Made by a program: the position numbers and the translations under genes. Below the pieces are notes generated by a model. The model did not search any database and was not told the DNA's origin. It saw only the letters and a list, made by a program, of their open reading frames with translations. This document shows, one piece after another, positions 1 through 8,187 of a DNA stretch of 10,676 nucleotides (the first letter of the stretch is position 1; each line of letters begins with the position of its first letter). The stretch comes from Myxococcales bacterium. GTDB taxonomy: Bacteria > Myxococcota_A > Polyangia > Nannocystales > Nannocystaceae. The stretch is from NCBI GenBank assembly GCA_020431135.1, contig JAGQIT010000418.1, positions 5,674 through 16,349 on the forward strand, written 5' to 3'.

Positions 1-1
1 C

Positions 2-409
2 TTCGTCGACCTCTTCCAGGGGATCCTCTGCCTCTTCCTCCTGGAGATGGGGATGACCGCCGCCCGCCGCCTGCGCGACATCAAGGACGGCGGCCTCGCC
101 TTCGTCCTCTTCGCCGTCCTCGCCCCGAACCTCTTCGCCGCCATCGGCATGTTCGCGGCCCACGCCTACGCCTTCGCCATCGGCGTCAGCTTCCCGGTCG
201 GCACCTACGTGCTCTTCGCGGTCCTCTGCGCCGCCGCCTCGTACATCGCCGTACCGGCCATCCAGCGCCTCGCGTTCCCCGAGGCGAGCCCGACCCTGCC
301 GCTCGCGGCGTCGCTCGGCCTGACCTTCTCGTACAACGTGACGATCGGCATCCCTGTGTACCTCGCGTTCGCAGAGTGGCTGACCGGCACCATGCCCATC
401 ACAGGCTGA
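2..409 (+). CDS. sbtA: SbtA-type sodium-dependent bicarbonate transporter, C-terminal part (5' truncated by window)
   Basis: This is the last 135 residues of an integral membrane transporter whose start lies left of the window. The reading frame is open from base 2, and the residues before the first internal Met (LFQGILCLFLLEMGM) already match the family, so the gene does not begin at the ATG at 47. SbtA proteins import bicarbonate together with sodium across the inner membrane. Recognisable parts are the LCLFLLEMG helix followed by AARRLRDIK, two further hydrophobic helices, and the C-terminal signature ASLGLTFSYNVTIGIPVYL near the end. The family is best known in cyanobacteria but related permeases occur in many non-photosynthetic bacteria, so the substrate is inferred from family. 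The gene ends 16 bases before a histidine kinase gene, which suggests co-transcription. No frameshift is seen in the visible part. The family call rests on remembered motifs, not on a database search. Confidence 0.8.
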   Translation, partial: FVDLFQGILCLFLLEMGMTAARRLRDIKDGGLAFVLFAVLAPNLFAAIGMFAAHAYAFAIGVSFPVGTYVLFAVLCAAASYIAVPAIQRLAFPEASPTLPLAASLGLTFSYNVTIGIPVYLAFAEWLTGTMPITG

Positions 410-413
410 GGAG
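408..413 (+). promoter_or_regulatory. Ribosome binding site supporting the TTG start of the histidine kinase
   Basis: GAGGAG overlaps the stop codon of the upstream transporter gene and lies 12 bases before TTG 426. The spacing is slightly long, but no ATG or GTG nearby gives a better arrangement (GTG 438 is further away), and the hydrophobic first helix begins immediately after this start. Confidence 0.5.
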
Positions 414-425
414 AACGCGCTACCC

Positions 426-3322
<2,897 letters not shown>

Positions 3323-3521
3323 CCCGTCGGCGCGGCGAGTGCCGTCAGCGGCCAGCTCCCCGACGAGCGCGGCGCGAGGCCTCACGAGCTCGGCGACGCT
3401 CCGCGCGGGCGCGGCGACCCCTTGTCCCCTAAAAGCGCCGAAGTTTCGCCGAGCGACGCTCGCGGAAGTCCGCAGGTGTCAACGGCGCCCGCGTGCGGTA
3501 TTGAGCGCCCCCGAGACCGCC
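3323..3521 (+). other. Intergenic gap before the propeller lipoprotein gene
   Basis: This 199-bp stretch separates the two-component genes from the lipoprotein gene. It holds no convincing ORF, no intrinsic terminator with a T tract and no sigma-54 -24/-12 element on either strand. A locally AT-richer patch (CCCCTAAAAG, 3426-3435) and a weak sigma-70-like pair, TGTCAA at 3477-3482 and TATTGA at 3499-3504 (16-bp spacing), could contain the lipoprotein promoter. Both hexamers match the consensus poorly. Confidence 0.3.
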
Positions 3522-5369
3522 ATGCCGACACGCCGCTCCACCCTCCTCTCCTCGATCTACCGGCGCAGGGCCGCCCTCACGGCCGCGCTCGCCGTCGCCG
3601 CCTGCGGTGACGACAGCGGCGAGACCGACGCGTCCGCGACCGCGACGACGTCTACCTCCACCTCCACCTCCATGACCGCCACCGCCACCGCGTCCGCCAC
3701 CGCATCGGCGTCCGCCACCGCCACCGCGACGAGCGGCAGCGACTCCGACAGCGCGTCGACGACCGCCGGCGAGACGACGACCGCCGGGACCACGGGCTCG
3801 ACGGAGCAGACCAGCGGGAGCACCGACGCGAGCACCGACGCGAGCACCGAGGGCGCGAGCGACACGGCGAGCACGGACACCGGCGCCTTCTGTACGCCCG
3901 GCGCGACCGAGAGCTGCTACTCCGGCCCCGACGGGACCGTCGACGTCGGCCTCTGCGTCGCCGGGACGCGCACCTGCGACGACGACGGGACCGCCTTCGG
4001 CCCGTGCGAGGGCGAGGTCACGCCGGCCGTCGAGAACTGCGCGACCGAGGCCGACGAGAACTGCAACGGCGACGTCCCCGAGTGCGGCGCCTCCCTGTGG
4101 AGCGCGCGCTTCGGCGACGTCGCCGCGGACGAGAGCAACGACCTCGCGATCGGCGACGACGACGGCGTCGTCATCGTCGGCCGCTACGACGCCGGCTCGA
4201 CCATCGACTTCGGCGGCGACGCGTTCGCCAACAAGGGCGGCTTCGACAGCTACGTCGCCAGCTTCGACGGCGACGGCAACCACCGCTGGAGCCGCAGCGC
4301 CAGCAGCCCGGGCTCCGAGGCGCTGCGCAGGGTCGCCGTCGACGCGAGCGGCGCGGTCCTGATCACGGGCGACACCAGCGGCGCGATCGACCTCGGCGGC
4401 GGCCTCCTGAGCAGCGTCGGCGACCAGGACGTCGTCGTCGCCAAGTACGACAGCGACGGCAAGCACCTGTGGAGCAAGATCTTCAAGAGCGCCCAGCAGC
4501 AGGTCGGCCTCCACTGCGCGTTCGACAGCGCCGGCGAGGTGATCCTCAGCGGGGTCTTCCGCGGCAGCCTCAACCTCGGCGGCGGCACCATGACCAGCGC
4601 CGGCACGACCGACATCTACCTCGCTAAGCTCGACGCCGACGGCAAGCACCTGTGGAGCAAGCGCTTCGGCGACGCGGCGGCCGACTACGTCGCCGCCGCG
4701 GTCGTCAGCAGCGACGACGCGATCCTCCACGCCGGGAGCTTCTTCGGCAGCCTCAACTACGGCGGCGCGACCCTGACGTCGAGCGGCGTCCACGACGTCT
4801 TCGTCGCCAAGCTCGACGCCGACGGCGAGCACCTGTGGAGCCAGCGCTTCGGCGACGCCGGCGACCAGCGGGCCGAGGCGGCGGCGATCGGCGGCGACGG
4901 CCGCGTCCTCGTCGGCGGGTACTTCAACGGCGCGATCGACTTCGGCGGCGACATCCTGAAGAGCGACGGCACCATGGACGCCTTCGTCGCCGTCTTCGAC
5001 GCCGACGGCGGCCACCTGTGGAGCCGCAGCTTCTTCGGCCCGAACACCGACCGCGTGAACACCGTCGCCGTCGACCCCGACGGCAACGTTCTCGTCGCCG
5101 GCGTCTTCCTCGAGACGATCGACGTCGGCGGGGTCGTCCTGAGCACCGACGCGGTCGCCTCCTTCCTCGTGAAGTTCGACCCGGAGGGCGCGCTCCTCTT
5201 CAGCGAGAGCTACGACCCGGGCCCGAGCAGCTGGATCACCGACGTCGCCGCCGACTCCCTCGGCGACGTCTTCCTCCTCGGTCACTTCATGGGGACGATC
5301 GACGTCGGCGGCGACACCTTGATCAGCGCCGGCTCCGACGACGTCTTCCTCGCCAAGATCGCCCCCTGA
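3522..5369 (+). CDS. Exported lipoprotein: Ser/Thr linker, Cys-rich module and seven-repeat beta-propeller
   Basis: This 615-residue protein is predicted to be a surface or periplasmic lipoprotein. The chosen ATG precedes an Arg-rich n-region and a hydrophobic segment ending in a lipobox, AVAAC, with Cys28 as the lipidated residue. Residues 29-123 form a low-complexity Ser/Thr/Ala/Gly/Asp linker. Residues 124-188 form a module with eight cysteines, beginning CTPGATESCYSG, probably disulfide-bonded. From residue 191 to the end there are seven units of about 60 residues, each opening (H)LWS, with a central GxIDxGG turn and a strand ending DxFVAKxDADG. This resembles SBBP-type beta-propeller repeats, and seven units suit one complete propeller. 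No catalytic motif is visible; a binding or adhesive role is only inferred. An in-frame TTG at 3501 is a less likely start. The open frame continues upstream to 3162 but overlaps the regulator gene there and lacks a signal peptide. The gene is monocistronic by layout and ends before a strong hairpin. Confidence 0.88.
   Translation: MPTRRSTLLSSIYRRRAALTAALAVAACGDDSGETDASATATTSTSTSTSMTATATASATASASATATATSGSDSDSASTTAGETTTAGTTGSTEQTSGSTDASTDASTEGASDTASTDTGAFCTPGATESCYSGPDGTVDVGLCVAGTRTCDDDGTAFGPCEGEVTPAVENCATEADENCNGDVPECGASLWSARFGDVAADESNDLAIGDDDGVVIVGRYDAGSTIDFGGDAFANKGGFDSYVASFDGDGNHRWSRSASSPGSEALRRVAVDASGAVLITGDTSGAIDLGGGLLSSVGDQDVVVAKYDSDGKHLWSKIFKSAQQQVGLHCAFDSAGEVILSGVFRGSLNLGGGTMTSAGTTDIYLAKLDADGKHLWSKRFGDAAADYVAAAVVSSDDAILHAGSFFGSLNYGGATLTSSGVHDVFVAKLDADGEHLWSQRFGDAGDQRAEAAAIGGDGRVLVGGYFNGAIDFGGDILKSDGTMDAFVAVFDADGGHLWSRSFFGPNTDRVNTVAVDPDGNVLVAGVFLETIDVGGVVLSTDAVASFLVKFDPEGALLFSESYDPGPSSWITDVAADSLGDVFLLGHFMGTIDVGGDTLISAGSDDVFLAKIAP
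3606..3890 (+). repeat. Low-complexity Ser/Thr/Ala-rich linker-coding tract
   Basis: The DNA encoding residues 29-123 of the lipoprotein is built of short imperfect repeats. CTCCAC and ACCGCC motifs fill 3651-3730, and three near-identical 12-bp units (GAGCACCGACGC-like) lie at 3818-3853, coding STDA, STDA and STEG. Such tracts can change length by slippage in steps of three, which would lengthen or shorten the stalk between the lipid anchor and the folded domains without breaking the frame. Confidence 0.75.
4092..5366 (+). repeat. Seven tandem ~183-bp coding repeats (beta-propeller blades)
   Basis: Repeat starts are at 4092, 4281, 4464, 4647, 4830, 5013 and 5193. Units 2-5 are exactly 183 bp (61 codons), unit 1 is 189 bp and unit 6 is 180 bp; unit 7 ends at the stop codon. 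The junctions of units 3-6 share the bases CACCTGTGGAGC. Recurrent residues are LWS at the start, D/S-x-x-G before a V-x-x-x-G strand, I/L-D/N-x-GG in the middle and D-x-x-V/L-A-K-x-D near the end. Units 3-5 look most alike, consistent with recent internal duplication. Confidence 0.85.
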
Positions 5370-5385
5370 ACGACGAGGCCCGCAC

Positions 5386-5411
5386 GGCCTCGCCGGTGAT
5401 CCGGCGAGGCC
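5386..5411. terminator. Strong hairpin between convergent genes, possible bidirectional terminator
   Basis: A perfect 11-bp GC-rich stem, GGCCTCGCCGG (5386-5396) and CCGGCGAGGCC (5401-5411), encloses a 4-base TGAT loop. It lies 16 bases after the lipoprotein stop, and the convergent miniature sigma-54 gene ends 83 bases further on. A copy of CGAGGCC at 5374-5380 can pair with part of the first arm as an alternative stem. There is no T tract on either strand, so it is not a classic intrinsic terminator, although the position fits transcription termination or 3'-end protection. Confidence 0.55.
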
Positions 5412-5494
5412 TCGGAGCCCGGCCAGCGGCGTCCAGCTCGACGATGGCGGCGCGAGGGCGTCGAACGCCCGGACGGGCCTCGGCGTAGCGGCTG

Positions 5495-6007
5495 CTAGGC
5501 GAGGCCCGCCAGCTCGACCTCCCGCGGCTCGCCCCCGGCGGGGCGGATCCGCAGGCGCTTGCGCTGGAGGAGGCGCTCGACCGTCGACTCGTGGAAGCCG
5601 AGCTCGGCCGCGAGGGCGGCGCGCTCGAGGGCCTCGGGCTCCGCCGCCTCACCGCGCAGGAAGGGCGCCTGGTGGACCACAAGACGCTCGATGAGGCGGG
5701 CCATCGACGCCCGTCTGCGCTCGACCGCGCGGACCAGCCAGGCCGCCGCCTGCTGCTCCTCCTCGGCCGCCGCCTCGTCGATCGAGAGCGCGCCGTCGTC
5801 GGCGAGCGTGTAGGTGATCGCGCCGTCGTCCGCGACGAGGACCTCGACGTCGACCTCTGCCGGAACCGGCGGCCGCCAGCGCAGCGCCGGGTGCTCGTGG
5901 CAGGCCGCCTCGAGCTCAGCCCGGAGATCGACGTGGGTGCCCTGGAGCATCCGGATCGCGATCTGGAGCTGGGTCATGGGCCCGAGGCGCTCGAGGTCGT
6001 CAGCCAT
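5495..6007 (-). CDS. Miniature sigma-54 (RpoN)-like protein lacking most of the core-binding domain and the RpoN box
   Basis: This 170-residue protein is clearly related to sigma-54 but is about one third of the usual length (about 480). Residues 5-44 match region I, the activator-interacting domain, with MTQLQIAIRMLQ followed by LRAELEAA and HPAL. Residues 51-70 resemble the PDV strand motif late in the core-binding domain. Residues 86-116 (AAWLVRAVERRRASMARL onward) match the end of that domain, and residues 126-149 match the helix-turn-helix containing the hallmark HESTV (139-143). The middle of the core-binding domain and everything after the HTH, including the RpoN box that reads the -24 element, are absent. 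I translated the DNA beyond the stop in all three frames and found no RpoN box, so a simple frameshift does not explain it. GC-rich third positions and an unbroken frame argue against decay. AGGA 7 bases before the ATG supports the start. It may modulate sigma-54 or its activators; the function is unknown. Confidence 0.8.
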   Translation of the reverse strand: MADDLERLGPMTQLQIAIRMLQGTHVDLRAELEAACHEHPALRWRPPVPAEVDVEVLVADDGAITYTLADDGALSIDEAAAEEEQQAAAWLVRAVERRRASMARLIERLVVHQAPFLRGEAAEPEALERAALAAELGFHESTVERLLQRKRLRIRPAGGEPREVELAGLA

Positions 6008-6080
6008 CCGTGGATCCTACCCGAAGCGCGGCCGCGAGCGGCGACGCCGAAGCGACCGCTCGAGCGCCGCGAATCGCCGC
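6008..6080 (-). promoter_or_regulatory. Presumed promoter/leader region of the miniature sigma-54 gene
   Basis: The gene lies downstream of the atp terminator on the same strand, so it probably needs its own promoter in this 73-bp interval. Just before the ATG the minus strand reads GGTAGGATCCACGG. AGGA can act as a ribosome binding site; the overlapping TAGGAT could alternatively be a -10 hexamer giving a leaderless message, but no -35 hexamer is recognisable at the right distance. No TGGC/TTGC sigma-54 promoter element is present. Confidence 0.3.
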
Positions 6081-6123
6081 AAAAAAGAGAGCCCGCCCCG
6101 GGGCGCCGGGAGCGGGCTTCTCT
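6081..6123 (-). terminator. Intrinsic terminator of the hemL-atp operon
   Basis: Read on the minus strand, a long GC-rich stem (arms at about 6123-6106 and 6101-6087, small bulges, loop CGCC) is followed directly by six T (A6 at 6081-6086 on the plus strand). It starts 63 bases after the atpE stop codon. This is a textbook Rho-independent terminator, and the clearest non-coding element of the window. It shows that the Fo genes end with atpE here and separates them from the miniature sigma-54 gene. Confidence 0.92.
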
Positions 6124-6185
6124 GGTTGGGCCGGCCGCCCCCTCAACGAGGCTCGGCCGCCGCTTGGGCTTCCAGCTCGGGGCGA

Positions 6186-6530
6186 TCAGCCGCCGATGGA
6201 CGGCGCCACGTAGCCGCCGATCTGGAACGAGATGAGCAGCGCGAAGATGACGAGCGACTCGATGAACGCGAGGCCGAGGAGCATCGGCACGAGGACCTTG
6301 CCCGCCGAGTTCGGGTTGCGGCAGATGCCCTCGAGGGCCGCCGAGACCGCGCGACCCTGGCCGAGGCCGCCGCCCATCGCGGCGAGGCCGATGGCGATGG
6401 CCATCGCAAGGCCGTAGACAGCGCGCTCGGACCCGGAGGTCTCGACCCCACCGGCCGGAGCGGCGAGGGCGATCGCCGGCATGAGGGTGGCGAACATGAA
6501 GGTGGCGAGGAGGGAGAGTTTGCGGGTCAT
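6186..6530 (-). CDS. atpE: ATP synthase Fo subunit c with N-terminal signal peptide
   Basis: This 114-residue proteolipid forms the rotating c-ring of ATP synthase in the inner membrane. Residues 1-24 look like a cleavable signal peptide (hydrophobic core ending ALAA), an extension known in some bacterial c subunits; the mature part of about 90 residues is slightly longer than usual. Helix 1 (about 36-60) carries the glycine pattern GGGLGQG, the polar loop is RNPNS (71-75), and helix 2 (79-104) carries the ion-binding carboxylate Glu91 in LAFIESLVIF. Gln57, Glu91 and Ser92 match positions that ligate sodium in sodium-driven rings, while the position of the stabilising Tyr is Phe96, so the coupling ion cannot be settled by eye. 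AAGGAA just upstream of the ATG is a good ribosome binding site. The gene follows atpB after a 65-base gap and is the last of the operon, ahead of an intrinsic terminator. The higher expression needed for a multi-copy subunit may come from its good ribosome binding site. Confidence 0.95.
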   Translation of the reverse strand: MTRKLSLLATFMFATLMPAIALAAPAGGVETSGSERAVYGLAMAIAIGLAAMGGGLGQGRAVSAALEGICRNPNSAGKVLVPMLLGLAFIESLVIFALLISFQIGGYVAPSIGG

Positions 6531-6595
6531 GGTGTTCCTTGCGGCTTTGGGAAGCTGGTGTGGGTTGCTTATGCGCTGAGCTCGAAGAGCTCCTC

Positions 6596-7384
6596 TTAGT
6601 GGTCTTCGGCGTGCTCGATTGCGAGGCCGATGTAGATGATCGACAGGAGGGTGAAGACCAGGGTCTGGACGATCGAGACGACGGTGCCGAGGAGGAGGAA
6701 GGGCAGCGGCACCAGCAGCGGGACGATCAGGGCGACGACCGCGACGACCTTGTGGTCGGCGATCATGTTGCCGGTGAGGCGCAGGGTCAGCGACACCGGG
6801 CGGGCGATGTGGCTGACGATCTCGATGACGAGGAAGAGCGGGAAGAGCCACGGGAAGCCGCCGATCTTCGGCCCGAGGAAGTGGGCGAGGTACGACAGGC
6901 CGTTCCGGTAGATCCCGGAGATGTTGTAGACGAGGAAGACCAGGAGCGCGAGGAGCAGGTTGGTCTTGAACGTGTCCGTGGGCGGCACGAACCCGGGGAT
7001 CAGCCCCTGGATGTTGCACAGGAAGATGAAGATCGCCAGGGTCCCGGTCAGCGGGAGGTAGCGCTTGGCGTCCTCCTCGCCCATGACGTCGGTCGACAGG
7101 CTGAACACGGCGCCGACGAAGCGGTCGGTGATCGCGGCCATGCCGAAGCTGCGCTCGGGGACGATGCCCTGGGTGTCGCCCTTGAGGCTCGCCCGGTAGC
7201 GCATGGCGAAGAGGACCGCGAAGATGAACGCGAGGATCGCCCCGGCGACGTGCACTAGCGTGAAGTGCGTCTCCCCGAACATCATCCACTTCCACTCACG
7301 GGCCAGGTGCTCGGCGGCGTTGTGCTCGAGCTGATGCCAGAATTCGGGCATCAGGAGCGTGTACCAAGTGTCGTGATCACCCAT
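6596..7384 (-). CDS. atpB: ATP synthase Fo subunit a
   Basis: This 262-residue inner-membrane protein forms the stator half-channels that pass ions to the c-ring. The family signature is clear: NIQGLIPG at 124-131, and ARPVSLTLRLTGNM at 194-207 containing the essential stator arginine Arg202 (equivalent to Arg210 in E. coli). Gln240 in the last helix corresponds to E. coli Gln252. The position of E. coli Glu219 is His211 here, as in many alpha- and deltaproteobacterial and mitochondrial a subunits. Five to six hydrophobic helices are visible and the length is normal. The start is ATG 7384, 29 bases after the atpI stop; the ribosome binding site is weak, which suggests translation partly coupled to the upstream gene. 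No frame disruption is seen. Confidence 0.96.
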   Translation of the reverse strand: MGDHDTWYTLLMPEFWHQLEHNAAEHLAREWKWMMFGETHFTLVHVAGAILAFIFAVLFAMRYRASLKGDTQGIVPERSFGMAAITDRFVGAVFSLSTDVMGEEDAKRYLPLTGTLAIFIFLCNIQGLIPGFVPPTDTFKTNLLLALLVFLVYNISGIYRNGLSYLAHFLGPKIGGFPWLFPLFLVIEIVSHIARPVSLTLRLTGNMIADHKVVAVVALIVPLLVPLPFLLLGTVVSIVQTLVFTLLSIIYIGLAIEHAEDH

Positions 7385-7413
7385 GGCTGTGGTCCGTCGG
7401 CTGCGCGGCTGGC

Positions 7414-7815
7414 TTAGAGGTCTTCTTCGTCGAGGTCGAGAGGCGCCGAGCGGATCCCGGCGATCACGAACCCGAGGAACGCGAGGGAGATCCCAACGGC
7501 CAGCCCCTCAGGTTGGCCGGCCATGTACCAGAGGACGGTGGCCGTAGCAAGTGCCGCCAAAGGCCAACGGACCAGCGCCATCAGCGGGGCGAAGCGCGGA
7601 CGGGCGGCCGCCTCGAGATCGGCCAACGAGGCGCCGAGCATCTGAAACGCGGAGCGACCGAGGAGATGGAGGTTGCAGAGGCCGATCGCCGCGCCCGCGA
7701 GGACGCTGAAGGCCTGCTCAGGCGTCCACAGGAGCCACGCTAGGGGCGCCACCACGCCGGTCAACGTGAGCGTCCACAAGTAGAGTTCACGGCGCCAGAG
7801 ATCCCACCTAGGCAT
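7414..7815 (-). CDS. atpI: AtpI-like Fo accessory membrane protein
   Basis: This 133-residue protein has four predicted membrane helices (about 11-30, 34-52, 79-98 and 104-121) and an acidic tail DLDEEDL. The segment LAGAAIGLCNLHLLGR at 39-54 is typical of the ATP synthase subunit I family. AtpI proteins help assemble the c-ring and, with AtpZ, have been linked to magnesium or calcium handling; they are not part of the final enzyme core. Its place between atpZ and atpB supports the call more strongly than the sequence, which is poorly conserved in this family. The start codon lies 8 bases inside the end of atpZ, implying translational coupling. Confidence 0.75.
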   Translation of the reverse strand: MPRWDLWRRELYLWTLTLTGVVAPLAWLLWTPEQAFSVLAGAAIGLCNLHLLGRSAFQMLGASLADLEAAARPRFAPLMALVRWPLAALATATVLWYMAGQPEGLAVGISLAFLGFVIAGIRSAPLDLDEEDL

Positions 7816-8179
7816 CGCCGCGATCTCCCTTATCTGCCGCCGTAGGCGGCCGTGCGGCCCCTTGTCGCGGCTTCGCCGGAGCGCCCGTGAGATCCTCCGC
7901 CTCGGCCTTCGCCGCCTCGACCTCAGCCGCCTTCGCCGCCTCCTCCATCGCGAGCTTGCGCTGGAAGGTCTGGGCGGTGCGGACGATCGCCATGATCGCC
8001 GCGCCGAGGCCGACGCCGACGCCGATCCAGCGGGTATAGGGCGCCCAGTGGGTGACGTTCTTCTCGAGCCAGATCCCGCCGAAGTGGCCGATCGCGACGG
8101 CGACCGCCATCTCGATGCCCACCGAGGCCGCCTCGGCGAGCTCGAACCACTGGGCGCGCTCGGGCCGCTTTCTCGCCAT
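7808..8179 (-). CDS. atpZ: AtpZ-like (AtpZ/AtpI family) Fo accessory protein with charged C-terminal tail
   Basis: This 123-residue protein has two membrane helices (about 17-37 and 50-68) with the family pattern GIEMAVAVAIGHFGGIWLEK between residues 21 and 40. AtpZ proteins precede the Fo genes in many bacteria and act with AtpI in c-ring assembly or divalent cation transport. Beyond residue 72 there is an unusually long cytoplasmic tail: an Ala/Glu/Lys helix (about 75-95), likely coiled coil, then a Pro/Ala/Arg segment. Most relatives are shorter, about 80-100 residues. The gene starts 8 bases after the hemL stop and overlaps atpI by 8 bases, so it sits firmly inside the operon. Confidence 0.75.
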   Translation of the reverse strand: MARKRPERAQWFELAEAASVGIEMAVAVAIGHFGGIWLEKNVTHWAPYTRWIGVGVGLGAAIMAIVRTAQTFQRKLAMEEAAKAAEVEAAKAEAEDLTGAPAKPRQGAARPPTAADKGDRGDA

Positions 8180-8187
8180 CCGCGCCC

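Noticed and set aside
3818..3853. A CRISPR-like or mobile repeat array
   Set aside because: The three 12-bp units are contiguous, in frame, and code for Ser-Thr-Asp-Ala. There are no spacers and no cas genes, so this is a coding low-complexity tract.
5370..5494. A frameshifted C-terminal continuation of the miniature sigma-54 gene carrying the RpoN box
   Set aside because: All three minus-strand frames past the stop were read. None contains anything like ARRTVAKYRE or the preceding conserved segment.
6010..6213. A small plus-strand ORF in the gap between the miniature sigma-54 gene and atpE
   Set aside because: It runs through the intrinsic terminator hairpin and into the end of atpE, is Ala/Arg/Pro-rich, and has no ribosome binding site or domain.
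6186..7295. A 369-codon minus-strand frame running through atpB into atpE
   Set aside because: Only its last 114 codons are real (atpE, starting at 6530). The upstream part is an Arg/Pro-rich out-of-frame reading of atpB, so it is not a fusion protein.
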